From Coemansia sp. RSA 922 (lineage: Eukaryota; Kickxellomycota; Kickxellomycetes; Kickxellales; Kickxellaceae), in the NCBI GenBank assembly GCA_027577415.1, contig JANBQS010000010.1, positions 1 through 64,000 of the forward strand: DNA of 64,000 nt. The letters run 5' to 3'. Shown here one piece after another: positions 19,071-29,168 of the stretch (position 1 is the stretch's first letter; the number at the start of each line of letters is the position of its first letter). Under the pieces are notes generated by a model. The model made no database searches, was not told the origin of the DNA, and saw only the letters and a program-made list of their open reading frames with translations. A program made the position numbers and the translations under genes.

Positions 19071-22001
19071 CTATTCTTCGGAAGACCCGATCCGCGCGAC
19101 AAGCTGTGCATAGTCGTTGAATTGTCCTCCGATGTACTCGCACACAAAGCGGATATCTGTAGTGAGCTGCACAGCGTTCCACTCGTCCGCATTATCGACA
19201 ACACTGCCCAGCATTGTTTCTGCAAGTGCCTTCCCAACGATACCCCACATATCCGAGTAGCTCTCAACCACCGACCCCAAGCCGCACACTGCCTGCACCT
19301 GCGCCTTGATCCCGATCGCCAGGCACCGCACCGCCGGGCTAACAGCCCCCGGTCTCAGCGACAACGTCGATACAGCCACCTGGCGCAGTGCCGAGTACCT
19401 AGCAGAAGACGCGCTTGATGCCACCCACGCCCGCACGACGTCGCGTCTTGTAGCCTTGGCATCTGCACACAGCGACCGGGGTATCATGTAATACAACGAG
19501 TCGAATTGCGCGGCCCACGATACAGCCATACTGCGACCCAAGTGCTCGAACCAAGGCACCAGCAGCCGGCGCTGAGTACTCTGCAAGCCCGCAGTCAGCA
19601 TTTCTCCAGTAATGCCCAGCTGCTGCCAGCATTCGCGCATCAACGCCGTATCAGTCGCCAGCACCCTTTGCGCTACCTCGACCAGCACCAAGGCAGTCCA
19701 CGCGCCCTTGATACACGCAACATGCGGTGGCGTTTCCTCGCTCTCAGCACCTTGCACATTGGTGGCCCAGGCGTCTAGTCGCTGGGTCAGGGCGTGCCAC
19801 TGGTCGGAGAAATACCTCGCACAGACAAGCGCCTCAGGCAACGCCACAGCGCCGTTCATCTGCTGCCACCACTCGGCACCATCCCGCCACGACGCCTGCA
19901 ATCCGCCATCCACAGCATCGCCCAGCGCCCTCACATCCGGCGGCACAAAATCCACGCCCCTCACATCCTCCACCAGCTCTGCCATCGTCGAGTCATCAGG
20001 AACACCGCGCCACGGCAAATGCCCAGCATCCACATCAACATTGTCAAGGAGAAAGGACTCGGGCAAGGAAAGCGCCATATCCACAGCAGCAAACTGCAGT
20101 CGACGCGCCCTGGCCTGCAGTAGTGGCTCAACCACCGACGCGTACAGAGAGTGCAGACCGATGGGACCGGCAAGCACAGGGTTTGATGCAACAGTGGTCC
20201 ATGAGAACCCACGCGTCCACCCCGCGCCCTCATTTTCCCAGCGAACCAACGCAGCTCCAACACGCGCAGCATCTGATACAGCCAATACGCGCTTAGCAAT
20301 AGCCGACTGCGCGGCATCCTGGATCGCAGCAACCACCTCGGTCCACCACAGGCCCAGTGCGTGTCTCGCGATATGCTCCAAGCTAGGCTGCACCTGCGTA
20401 GCAAGCACCCGCAGCAGCGCCGGCGGGTCATCCAAGTAGTATTCCAGCCCCGCCTGGTCCTCATCAGCCTCGTTCAGCATGTCGCCATCCGGTACTAGGC
20501 CGACATCGAGCATCCGGACGAAATGCGGTCGGAACTGCGCGATTTCCTGCGGCAAGTACTTGCCCACAATAAAGGCACTCCCACTACGCGCCACGCCGTT
20601 AGCCACGTTCCCGCGCTCGCTCACCCACGGCGTCGGCGGCGTATTGCCAGCCTTGTGCGCTTCCCCCATGGGCGTCGATACCAGCGATGACGACAACACC
20701 GAGCCCGCTATCGATGAGGTCCGTCGACCACGAGCTCGCAATCCCTGCTGCAACTCAGACCGCCGCTTGGCCAGTGACGGTTCATCGGTCACACTAGGCT
20801 GAGCCGACGCGCTGGAGGGCTTTAGTGCACGCCGCAGTAACGGCGATATCGGCAGATCGCAGTCAGCGCAGATACTCGCCAGTGTCGTCAATATCCACGA
20901 TGCATACTGCCCACTAGCCCGTACGCCATCCCCGGGCATACTGCTGTAGTCGTCGGGAACTCCGAATACCGCCACGTAGTCCGTAAGGATCTGCCTCACA
21001 CGGCCCAACAGCTCCTGCAGCTTGTCGTCAAGCTCCCCAGCACTCCCACTCGCCACTCGTAGACTGTCGAGCAAGGGGCCAAGTGATTCGCCGCGGTGGG
21101 CCAAAAACACCGTACATGCCATCTCTGCATCCACATCGTCGTCCAGCAGAGCTATGGCGCAGATAGCGCTCAGCCCAGACTCGACCGCAAAGCTCTTGTC
21201 AGAGCTGGCGAGCACTTGTCGGGATTTAGCAGTAATCTGTTCGCGAAATGGCGCTATTGACTCCCACTGCCGCTCGATGACAGGGAACGCCAACAGCGGG
21301 TCCACCACTGTTTGATCCTCAGGCATTGGCCTAGACTGCTTGCGTAGTCGCTCATGGATCTCCCCCGCAATCATATACAAAAGCGCCGCCTGCAAGAACC
21401 GCTGCGCGCCTAGCGCCTTCCAGATCTGCTCTGGAGTATCCACAAGCACTTTCACTTGCGCTGCAATCGCGTATACCTTGGCCTTGGCTCCGCTCTCGTC
21501 CTGCTCGGCCACCAAAGGTTTCAGCTGCTTCGGGTGGTGAGTATTCTCGAGCATAGTGCGTAGGCTGCTGAGCCGCATACTGATCTTGGCTGACGACCTG
21601 TCCATGGCCACAGCAGAATCCGCCGCATCAATGAGCTCGGGGTAATGCCTGCCAGCCACCTTCCGCATCTGCCCGCGCATAGTCTCAATACGCTTCTGCA
21701 ACGACTGCTCGTACCGTCTCATCTCTGTGATACTCAGTTTGGCGAACAGTCCGTCTGCATTATCAATGTCTAGCAGCTGGGAATCCGCCGGGTCATTAGC
21801 GGTAATTTCGAGGTCGGGGCTGTCTTCTTGCTGTAGCTGGTATTTTTGCCGCAATAGTTGCTCCATTTCTTCTAACCGCTGTGTTTGGGAATGAAACGAC
21901 GTCGTGGAATCGCCACCAACCACTAAAGGCTGTTGTTCGGACTCGGTCGACTGGGAGGCGCTCCGATTGCGCGAAAATATCTTCCTCTGCAGCCACGACA
22001 T
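19071..22001 (-). CDS. COG1: Conserved oligomeric Golgi complex subunit 1
   Basis: 976 residues, close to animal COG1 (~980). The diagnostic Vps51/COG1 start is at about residues 85-135: LFAKLSITEMRRYEQSLQ, then RGQMRKVAGRHYPELIDAAD and a SLRTMLEN segment. The rest is helical with few motifs, as expected for a CATCHR-type tethering subunit. COG1 belongs to lobe A of the COG complex, which tethers retrograde vesicles at the Golgi. The N-terminal ~60 residues are polar and may bind membrane or remain disordered. It lies 159 bp upstream of the AAT1 start and in the same orientation. No intron is needed. The assignment rests on the N-terminal signature and length. Confidence 0.82.
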   Translation of the reverse strand: MSWLQRKIFSRNRSASQSTESEQQPLVVGGDSTTSFHSQTQRLEEMEQLLRQKYQLQQEDSPDLEITANDPADSQLLDIDNADGLFAKLSITEMRRYEQSLQKRIETMRGQMRKVAGRHYPELIDAADSAVAMDRSSAKISMRLSSLRTMLENTHHPKQLKPLVAEQDESGAKAKVYAIAAQVKVLVDTPEQIWKALGAQRFLQAALLYMIAGEIHERLRKQSRPMPEDQTVVDPLLAFPVIERQWESIAPFREQITAKSRQVLASSDKSFAVESGLSAICAIALLDDDVDAEMACTVFLAHRGESLGPLLDSLRVASGSAGELDDKLQELLGRVRQILTDYVAVFGVPDDYSSMPGDGVRASGQYASWILTTLASICADCDLPISPLLRRALKPSSASAQPSVTDEPSLAKRRSELQQGLRARGRRTSSIAGSVLSSSLVSTPMGEAHKAGNTPPTPWVSERGNVANGVARSGSAFIVGKYLPQEIAQFRPHFVRMLDVGLVPDGDMLNEADEDQAGLEYYLDDPPALLRVLATQVQPSLEHIARHALGLWWTEVVAAIQDAAQSAIAKRVLAVSDAARVGAALVRWENEGAGWTRGFSWTTVASNPVLAGPIGLHSLYASVVEPLLQARARRLQFAAVDMALSLPESFLLDNVDVDAGHLPWRGVPDDSTMAELVEDVRGVDFVPPDVRALGDAVDGGLQASWRDGAEWWQQMNGAVALPEALVCARYFSDQWHALTQRLDAWATNVQGAESEETPPHVACIKGAWTALVLVEVAQRVLATDTALMRECWQQLGITGEMLTAGLQSTQRRLLVPWFEHLGRSMAVSWAAQFDSLYYMIPRSLCADAKATRRDVVRAWVASSASSARYSALRQVAVSTLSLRPGAVSPAVRCLAIGIKAQVQAVCGLGSVVESYSDMWGIVGKALAETMLGSVVDNADEWNAVQLTTDIRFVCEYIGGQFNDYAQLVARIGSSEE

Positions 22002-22120
22002 TACTAAAAAAAAAAAAGAACTAGAAATAAATAATAATATAAATTAACAAAATGTGCAAAGTAGAAGAAAAATGAACGACGACGACTGTTTATTGTCACT
22101 CTCTGATTAGATCCACAGAG

Positions 22121-22894
22121 CTAATCGTCGATGACGTGTATGTGCTCTGGTTCTGGTTCAGAGTCAGAGTCATGGATCACAATAGGCTCCCGGCTAACCG
22201 TAGTCGGCTCTATGACTAGTACAACGTCGTCGTCACTGTCTGGTTGCGTAGCGCTGACGACCCCGGCCATTGACTCGCCACACCACTTTTCGTCCTTCAG
22301 TCGTCGTTCCATAGCCATAGCTGCCATCTGAGCCGGAGTATTATTAGCCTGCAGCGCGACCCAACGCCCATCCCCGCCCAACGTCCTGGGCTGACCACCC
22401 AGCAACTCCTTCCTCCTCCTCGCCTCCACCGCCCTCACCGTGTGCTCTCTCAACCCATGTCTCGGCACATTATGCGACACACCCACCCTAGTTCCTCCTG
22501 AAAAGAACCCATCCCCCGTATACCCCTTCGCCAACAACATCTCCGCCTCCGCCTTCAGCTCATCCAACACCCTATAGAACTCCGCGTCGTGCGGGCCGCG
22601 CACTATATGTACGAGTTCGTGGAGCATAGTTCCCAAAAGGTCATAATAGGGGAGAAACTGTGTGGGGTCGTGCGAGGGCCGGAGTCGGATCCGGATCTCC
22701 TGGCCACGGTTTACGTTAAGGCCTAGGAGATTGGCATTGGTAGGGAAGAACTCGCGGAGTACCTGCACTCGCCATTGACGTGCTGACATTATTGGACGCA
22801 CTTGGGCTGAGAGTCGATGCAACAGCTGGAGCGCTTCGGCGGACTGTGGTCGTCGCTTGAGCGCGTGCACGCTACCTATTAGCGGGTTTGACAT
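22121..22894 (-). CDS. WSS1: WLM-domain metalloprotease, Wss1-like
   Basis: 257 residues. The WLM active site HELVHIVRGPHD has zinc ligands H92, E93, H96 and H102 (HExxHxxxGxxD type). It is preceded by LREFFPTNANLLGLNVNRGQ and IRIRLRP, both standard in Wss1/SPRTN-like proteases. FYRVLDEL follows, matching the Wss1 helix. The acidic tail has two SUMO-interaction-like segments, DDVVLVIEP and EPIVIHDSDSEPE, and ends HVIDD. Wss1 cleaves DNA-protein crosslinks with the aid of SUMO and Cdc48. It is same-strand with COG1 and separated by ~120 bp. Confidence 0.9.
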   Translation of the reverse strand: MSNPLIGSVHALKRRPQSAEALQLLHRLSAQVRPIMSARQWRVQVLREFFPTNANLLGLNVNRGQEIRIRLRPSHDPTQFLPYYDLLGTMLHELVHIVRGPHDAEFYRVLDELKAEAEMLLAKGYTGDGFFSGGTRVGVSHNVPRHGLREHTVRAVEARRRKELLGGQPRTLGGDGRWVALQANNTPAQMAAMAMERRLKDEKWCGESMAGVVSATQPDSDDDVVLVIEPTTVSREPIVIHDSDSEPEPEHIHVIDD

Positions 22895-23310
22895 GAAAGT
22901 ATGAACATTAAATAGAGTATAAGGGTAACAAAAACGGAAAAAGTAAAAAGAGTGGCTTTGGTCAATAAAAGTTCTGTTTGGAATAGTCCACAGTAGCTAT
23001 CTAATTTTAATCACGTAATTGATTATATATGCAGGTTAGTGCAATTTATTTTATGTGTAGGTCATTAAAAATTGGTCATTATAAAAAAGCTAGAGTTATT
23101 GCATATGTACTAAACACTGACTTTCATGCTGTATAGCTCTAGCTAAGTAGAGCTCTGAAATATCAAGCTGGGGCATTCGATTGGAAGAAGTGTATCAAGG
23201 TTGAAGGTGCACACTCCCGAGGTTTCAGAAGGACTGAAGAACTAATTCTGGATTTCAGATGCCATGGTTGACATGGTGCCCATATGTAAGGATTATGAGG
23301 TTAATTAATC
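22895..23310. other. WSS1 promoter and 3' flank of first family 2 unit
   Basis: From about 23030 the sequence matches the flanks at 24525 and 26128 (CAATTTATT..TGT, GTCATTAAAAATTG, then a TACTAAACACTGAC-type string). No gene is seen. Confidence 0.5.
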
Positions 23311-24450
23311 CTATGTTGGTCGAACAAAATCAGACCTTTGTATCCAATCAAGTTTAGTTCCATTACATCTAAGATCCAAACCTACTACATTGATGGTGAC
23401 ACCAGATTGCGGTTCAATTTCTTGACTACACTGGATTGATATACTTCCAATATTAGTTAAATCAAATGTGTACATACGATTATTCGCGAGCTCCTTAAAA
23501 AATTGCTTAGCATCATTATCAAGTGGTCCAATTTTTCGTTCCAAGAACTCAAAAAATCTATCTAACAAGGCATCTCTATTGGTATCTCTGAGTGTGCCCC
23601 GTCCTCCAATTATTTCATCATCAGTTGCCATGTTAAATCTCTTCTAGCTTGTGAGGGCTGAAAAAAATGGTGGTGAAGAGATGGAGTGGAAGGTGTTGTT
23701 TGGATAGAGAATTTAAAAAAAATGTGGGCGCTTCTCTGGCACTTCTTTTATATCGAGGAGAGGCCAAAATAAAAATTCAAGGGGTAGACCATAAAACAAT
23801 GTTTCAAGCTTACAGTCAAGCTTCTTTGGCTACACCTCCTCCCAATCAACCCAAACATGTTGCAGTCAATAGCCCACGAGATGCTTATTCCCGTTGACTG
23901 TGGGCTTATTCAAAGTTGGGAGGCCAATAAAAAAGAAACAGTTTTGAAAAAAGTGAACACTATCAAAACAGGTGATTCCTTTACTAAAAGGATTCCAAAA
24001 ATGTGGACTTTGCCAAAGTGGGTGAAAATCATTGGTGGTGGTGAATTTGGCCAGTATAGTTGCAGAAGAAACACCAAAAAAGAGACTTCATACCTTTTCC
24101 CCCTGCTATTGGAAGAAGGAAAACAGGTTTTTGGACACGAGTGGACGGGAATGGCAAAGTCTCCTTGCCTGCAATCAACGGCAATGCCAAGAAGAGTGTC
24201 TCCCAACTGCCTCGACTACAGAAGAAAATGGAAGCTCGGAGAAAAAAAAACTAAGGCAACTTAAAGTCTTCTTCAAAAAAGCTTGGCATGCAGTGGCCAA
24301 AAATAGAAGATGCTCCATATTTTTGTTCCCAATTCCACACATATCCCTGCTGTAGGAGCAGGCGTGGTTGAAGAATATTGCATTTACAAAATATGCCAAA
24401 CCAAGTAATCGATTCGACGAATGTGGATGCTTATTACTGGTATTCACTAA
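23030..24450 (-). repeat. Family 2 tandem unit 1
   Basis: One of three head-to-tail units of 1.2-1.5 kb. Shared landmarks, in order on the plus strand, are the AT-rich 3' flank, the coding sequence, GTGGGCGCTTCTCTGGCA plus a TTTATATC TATA region, CCACGAGATGCTT, and finally TCTTCCAACTGC-type DNA ending near AAAGCTTGGCATG. Non-coding parts align readily by eye; coding parts barely do. Confidence 0.75.
23311..23631 (-). CDS. Family 2 small protein A (function unknown)
   Basis: 106 residues, starting MATDDEIIGGRG. It shares with the other two members a helix of the form ALLDRFFEFLERKIG, followed by two predicted strands, here MYTFDLTNIGSISIQC, and a final segment GVTINVVGLDL. It is hydrophilic with no signal peptide or membrane segment. 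A TATA-type box (GATATAAAAGAAGTGCC on the minus strand, near 23745) lies ~115 bp upstream. No family recognised. Confidence 0.6.
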   Translation of the reverse strand: MATDDEIIGGRGTLRDTNRDALLDRFFEFLERKIGPLDNDAKQFFKELANNRMYTFDLTNIGSISIQCSQEIEPQSGVTINVVGLDLRCNGTKLDWIQRSDFVRPT

Positions 24451-24884
24451 TGTATGTATGCAATAGTCTCTACCTAACCTCCTGAATATAATAGTAATTG
24501 AATGTAATTTTGTGTGTATTCTAGAACAATTTATTGTGTAAGTAATGTCATTAAAAATTGAAGAAGAAAAAACAGGCTACGCATACTTGAATGTGTGCTA
24601 AACACCGACCTCCACGCTGTTTAGCTATAACAAAATAGAACTTTGGTACCCAAGTTAAAACACTCAATTAGTTAATAGGCTTCTATAAGACAATGCAATC
24701 GCCCATAACGCTTGATAGTTTATATTTACAACTAATTGGCATCGGTAGGGATGACTATAATAGAAAACGTGGACTCCTGAGATTACAGAGGGGCTAGAGA
24801 AACGGTTCTAATACAGTATAGGGGGTCGGGCACTATTCTTGACATGTCACTTGTATTTGAAGAGTCAACACCAAGTTTTCTTTG

Positions 24885-24902
24885 ATATATATATATATAT
24901 AT
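24885..24902. repeat. (AT)9 microsatellite
   Basis: Eighteen bases of alternating AT just downstream of the family 2 gene B. Confidence 0.9.
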
Positions 24903-24953
24903 TGTCTCTAGCAATATGATCTATTCTCTTGGGGTTTCAGTAACCTCCAACTT

Positions 24954-25319
24954 CTACTCGCTACCCGTATCAGAGCTGTCAGTATCTATACCTGTGTTTG
25001 CCGGACGAAAATCGGTATTAGTAAGATCCCTGTCAATTGGTTGGACTGGTATTATTCCATCAATGGTCAACTCAACCTTATAAGACACAGTAGGCGTGTC
25101 TGTAGTAGTCATTTCTGTAATATAGATAGCCACATCAAGGTTGAGTACGGTAAATATATGCTCTGTACCACACGTGAGAGCATCTAGAAGTGTTATAGCT
25201 GTCACATCAGGCTTTCCGATTATAGATGAAATGGTGTTGCACAACCTCTCAATCAATTCTCCTCTATTACCTTCAAAAGAGTAGATATTATTAACTTTAT
25301 CAAGTACCTTAATAGTCAT
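24954..25319 (-). CDS. Family 2 small protein B (function unknown)
   Basis: 121 residues from the first in-frame ATG (MTIKVLDKVNNIYSF); the open frame starts two codons earlier at a TTG. The segment RGELIERLCNTISSIIGKPD lines up with ALLDRFFEFLERKIGPLD of protein A. EHIFTVLNLDVAIYI and VSYKVELTIDG line up with the later strands of A and C. The tail is acidic and Thr/Ser/Asp-rich (TGIDTDSSDTGSE). Promoter: GATATAAAAAG near 25440 on the minus strand. No known domain recognised. Confidence 0.62.
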   Translation of the reverse strand: MTIKVLDKVNNIYSFEGNRGELIERLCNTISSIIGKPDVTAITLLDALTCGTEHIFTVLNLDVAIYITEMTTTDTPTVSYKVELTIDGIIPVQPIDRDLTNTDFRPANTGIDTDSSDTGSE

Positions 25320-25646
25320 ATTCAATTAATCAATTAGTTACGAGTGTCACGTATAGTAGTGCTGCTAAGTAAAGAAGTGGAGTGTGTTGTGAATGGAGAA
25401 TATTTTGATGAAGAAAGTGGGCGCTTCTCTGGCATTCTTTTTATATCAAGGAGCAGCCAGACAAAATGGAGTGGCAGACAAAGACCAGGGTGGAGCTTGC
25501 AGTCAAGTTGTTTAGTTGCACCCTCCAGCCTACTAAGCTTGGTCATAGTCAAGTGCCCATGACGTAATATAGTGCATGGACTGTGAGCTTATTCAAAGAA
25601 AAGCTAAAAAAAACTTTGGTTCTGCCTTTGCCAAAAAGGGCTCAAA

Positions 25647-25664
25647 TACGTCATTGATGACGTA
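25647..25664. promoter_or_regulatory. Inverted CRE pair, site 1
   Basis: TACGTCAT-TG-ATGACGTA: perfect 8-bp arms made of two TGACGT half-sites in inverted orientation. It lies about 330 bp upstream of the family 2 gene B and is a candidate bZIP (ATF/CREB-type) binding site. Confidence 0.6.
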
Positions 25665-25757
25665 GGTAGGCAGAAATGCTCGTGAAAGCTAAATTTAGCC
25701 TACACACTTATAAGGAAAGGCAAAGGCTTTGTGTTGTCTTTGCTGAAAGTGTTTAAA

Positions 25758-25776
25758 TACGTCATTGATGACGTCA
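25758..25776. promoter_or_regulatory. Inverted CRE pair, site 2
   Basis: TACGTCATTGATGACGTCA repeats site 1 about 111 bp away and includes a perfect TGACGTCA at 25769-25776. Flanking AAAGCTAAATTTAGCCTACA is also duplicated, so this is a local tandem duplication. Confidence 0.6.
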
Positions 25777-26124
25777 ATGGCCAACAATCACTTGCGAAAG
25801 CTAAATTTAGCCTACACACGTGTAGAAAAAGCAATATAAAAAAGACTTCATGGTTCATTGCCTGGTAGTGGAGGATGAGAGGACAGGGGTTTTGGTTGCG
25901 AATGCATGTGACTGGCAAAGTCTCCTCTCCTGCAATCAACAGCAATGGCCTAGCTGAATATCTTCCAACTGCCTGAAATGCTCCAAAATAGTGGACACTC
26001 GGCAGGGTTTGAGATTGTTTAGTGTACTTTAGAAAGCTTGGCATGTGTGCACAACCCAAAGACATTGTAGGCTTCCCAGTCGGCCACTAATCAAGTTCCA
26101 AGCCAAGTTTTAAGGCTTGCAAAA

Positions 26125-27320
26125 ATTGTGTAATTTATTGTGTATTTAGGTCATTAAATGTTAAAAAGGAAAATAAAAATAGGCTACGTCTATTTGCTGA
26201 TGTACTAGACACAGGCTTGGTAACAGTGCAAACCTCGCTTTGCCACTAGTATTCCACATTCTTGGAATGTCTAAAAATGTAGTAGTCTTTCTATTGACTC
26301 TACAAGCGTACCTCCAAAAAGGTTATCTTAACGGCCCAAAAATCCAGGTGAAGCAGGAGTTGAGCCGGGCGGACTCAAATGTGATTTGTTCACAAAAAGT
26401 TTAATAGTAAACCTTTGGTGGCCTTCTATTCCGGTGTCATACTTTATAAAGTATCCAGAAAATTGATTACCCTCAAAACTGTGCTCCACTTCAATGGAAA
26501 GGCCAACAAAATCAATTTGGATATTCTCATTATATCCAATAGTTGTTTGTCTAACATGGTTGTGAGCCTCAGTGGCTAGGACGTTAATATCAGCACCACG
26601 GAATGTCTTGTCATAAGTACCGATAAAGTTTGACGGTTCAACGGACTCAACCATGTTAAATTAGTTCAATGCTTGTAAGGGCCGAAAAAAGTGCTGCTGA
26701 CGAAGAGATGGAGTGGAATGTGCTGTATAGACAGAAAATATTTTAAGAAAAGTGGGCGCTTCTCTGGCATTCATTTTATATCAAGGAGCGACCAGAAAAA
26801 AATTCAAGGGGCAAACCAAGAAAGCAATGTTTCAAGCTAACAGTCAAGCTATTTTGGCTGCCCCTCTCCCAATCAAGCAGTGCATGTCACAGTCGACTGT
26901 CCACGAGATGCTTTCTTGTTTTGACTGAAATCTTATTCAATGACTCAAGACCAATAAGCACGAGGAAATTTTCCAATCAAGAGAATACCAAACCCACGTG
27001 TTGCCTTTGTTGAAGGGGATTTTAAAAAATGTAGACATTGCCAGAGGGGCTGAGTGATTGCAGGTGGATACTAAATTTGGCAAGTATTTTTGCAGAGGGA
27101 TGAGAAAATAATTGAGACTTTATGCTTCCCCCCCCCTGTTGTTGGCCATGGGAAGGCAGGTTTTTTTCGGATGGGAATGAAAAAGTCTCCTAGCCTGAAA
27201 TCAATGGCAATGTCAAGAAGAATGTCTTCCAACTGCTTTAGCTGTAGAATAAAGTGGACGCTCTGGGAAGAAACCGAGGTGCTTAAAGTCTGCTTCAGAA
27301 ATCTTGACATGTGATGTCAA
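26125..27320 (-). repeat. Family 2 tandem unit 3
   Basis: Third unit, with the same landmarks (GTGGGCGCTTCTCTGGCATTC, CCACGAGATGCTTTCTTG, GTCTTCCAACTGC). Its upstream 700 bp is plainly alignable with unit 1. Confidence 0.75.
26328..26654 (-). CDS. Family 2 small protein C (function unknown)
   Basis: 108 residues, MVESVEPSNFIGTYDKTF at the start. The helix NVLATEAHNHVRQTTIG and strands IQIDFVGLSIEVEH and RFTIKLFVNK correspond to A and B in order and spacing, with little identity. The tail is Pro/Ser-rich. The TATA region TTTTATATCAAGGAG (plus strand) near 26775 is identical in type to those of A and B. Confidence 0.6.
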   Translation of the reverse strand: MVESVEPSNFIGTYDKTFRGADINVLATEAHNHVRQTTIGYNENIQIDFVGLSIEVEHSFEGNQFSGYFIKYDTGIEGHQRFTIKLFVNKSHLSPPGSTPASPGFLGR

Positions 27321-27471
27321 GCTTTGATGTTTCCTCTTTGCTCCAGATTCGATTAACCACATATTGAAATATCTGTTTATAAGTATTATGAGCAAATATA
27401 GTATTAAAAGAAAGTGGATAAGAGTAGAGTAAATAGGCGGATAAGAGTAATAGCGAACTAAGGAGTTTGGC

Positions 27472-27819
27472 GTGTTTACTCCTACCAGCCATCCGAAGCT
27501 GAAGTGTGTCAAACTCCTTGGAAGAGGCAACCTTTATTCGAGTTCCTTCAATACACAGTCGGCGTCTATGTGGTTTCTGCTCGATATTGCGCCCAATGCT
27601 GGTGTACGGACTTTTGCTGGATTTACAAATGTGCCCACACTTTATGAGACTCTTCTAGTATTCCGCGACTATGCCAACATTCAGGTCCTGGGATTGCAAG
27701 ATATTCGCTTGCAGCTCTGGGAGGTCGTCACATTGATTCATTCACTTCCATTACTTCCTGATCTACACAGCCAGATTCCAGTCTTCCGCTGTCTGCCCCG
27801 TCAATGTCACCAGGGATGA
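27472..27819 (+). pseudogene. F-box/LRR-family gene fragment (3' part)
   Basis: The open frame contains LGLQDIRLQLWEVVTLIHSL and PLLPDLHSQIPVF, wording I associate with the large F-box/leucine-rich families of Kickxellales-like fungi and with the 40-41.7 kb relic here. There is no F-box or plausible start, and it is cut by a stop. It is therefore a decayed 3' fragment between the family 2 array and the RING gene. Confidence 0.35.
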
Positions 27820-28143
27820 GCTACCATTGTATGTGGCAATAAACAGTGTGCCCATGGGGCAAGCGATTCCGACACTGGCATATCGAAAGAAAAAAAAACA
27901 AGTTTGTAGTTATTAATGATATCGCGACATTTGTGCTTCTATCGGCAATGATATACATGCCTTACTTGCGGCGGGTGTTATATGGTGAGTATTAACGGGA
28001 ATAGCTCTGGGAATCAAACTCAATCTGTTATTATATCACATCACATACATATTGATCGATGGCAGTTGTGCTGAGATATCTCGGCACTGGATGTCTCTCT
28101 TTCTCTCTATTTTGTCTATTTGAGCTTTTTTATTTTGTTGACC

Positions 28144-28719
28144 ATGGTTTGCACTCTTTGTTACGACTTGCTGTTTGGATCCTTGGTAGACGATGTACCT
28201 AGTACAAGCAACACTGGCCGGATTGCTGCATTGAGCTGTGGACACACGTTTCACTTTGATTGCGTCGCCTTGTGGCTCTATAACAGTGTCAACAAAGAAT
28301 GCCCCATGTGCAAGGCTTACCACTCTGGGCCCATCCTAAAACTGCACATCGAGTGCGATCTGAACCACGTAGCAAACAGGTTTACTGACGATCAACTTAG
28401 TGTGGCTGAGCTATTGTGTAACTCGTCGCTGGATTCGGCTGAACAGCAAGAGGTGCAATATAGGGAGCTTGAGACAAAGATGGCGGCACTGCAGATCAAA
28501 CTCGACGAGACGACTGGACCTTTGAAAACGACGGAGGCCAAGTTGAGAGCACTTTATAAGAAAATAGCGCTATTGGAGGCACAGGAGAAGGAACTGAGTA
28601 CGCTTTCGGTGAGACACAAGGTCAATATCCAGGGCCTAAACGGCGCGCTTGAGCTCAAGGATAGAACTATCGCCAGGCTGAAGGCGAAGCTCAGCGAGCG
28701 GGTTGCCAAGCTGGCGTAG
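28144..28719 (+). CDS. RING-H2 finger / coiled-coil protein, TRAIP-like
   Basis: 191 residues from ATG 28144 (MVCTLCYDLLFGS). A single N-terminal RING-H2 has the ligand pattern CTLC ... CGHTFHFDC ... CPMC, residues ~3-55, with a tryptophan (ALWLYN) before the last pair. It is followed by a charged helical region likely to form a coiled coil from about residue 95 to the end (ALQIKLDETTGP, KIALLEAQEKELSTL). RING followed by coiled coil is the layout of TRAIP and related E3 ubiquitin ligases, but this protein is far shorter than animal TRAIP (~470). It is likely an E3 ligase; the partner is unknown. The upstream frame is open only through a TTG. Confidence 0.72.
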   Translation: MVCTLCYDLLFGSLVDDVPSTSNTGRIAALSCGHTFHFDCVALWLYNSVNKECPMCKAYHSGPILKLHIECDLNHVANRFTDDQLSVAELLCNSSLDSAEQQEVQYRELETKMAALQIKLDETTGPLKTTEAKLRALYKKIALLEAQEKELSTLSVRHKVNIQGLNGALELKDRTIARLKAKLSERVAKLA

Positions 28720-28910
28720 AATATAATCGTCATAGTTTCTAGGGGGAGGAGAGAGTTGGCGATCACTGTCCTGGTGATCTTTCGATCAGGAAGGCGAGCC
28801 TATTCAAACAACCCGAGCTTTTATTTTTTTTGGTCGCCTTTGCACTTCGTCTTTACGCATTTACTAATTTTCAAATTCTTTGCATCTCTCTCTCTCCCTT
28901 CTTTTTTCAA

Positions 28911-29168
28911 ATGACCGTTGTTACAAAAGAATATCAACCACCGGCACCACCACAGGGCTACGTTGGCGAGGGCGAAAAGTTTGGCGAAGCACAGAGGCAT
29001 AGCCAGGCGTCGTCGGCAAACAGCTACTTGGTGGAAGGCGACAAAGGATGTTTCCGCATGTTCAGTATATGGTTCTGTGGCATATTCTGCTGCTGCTGCT
29101 GTCGCGGCGAGATTCGACCAGCTGACGAAGGCCGTGGTGGTTCCACCTATGTTGGCTGTGCATGCTAA
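28911..29168 (+). CDS. Small Pro/Gln N-terminal, Cys-rich C-terminal protein (CYSTM-like)
   Basis: 85 residues, MTVVTKEYQPPAPPQGY at the start and a Cys run at the end: a FRMFSIWFCGIFCCCCC segment, then GCAC as the last residues. Short polar Pro-rich head plus a Cys-rich hydrophobic tail is the layout of CYSTM proteins, which are membrane-anchored or palmitoylated and linked to stress tolerance. A CT-rich tract precedes the ATG. The call rests on composition, not on a defined motif. Confidence 0.55.
   Translation: MTVVTKEYQPPAPPQGYVGEGEKFGEAQRHSQASSANSYLVEGDKGCFRMFSIWFCGIFCCCCCRGEIRPADEGRGGSTYVGCAC

Larger units (their letters stand above)
24525..26060 (-). repeat. Family 2 tandem unit 2
   Basis: Second unit, with the same order of landmarks as unit 1. 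It carries an extra ~110-bp internal duplication at about 25600-25810 that doubles a CRE palindrome. Confidence 0.75.
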
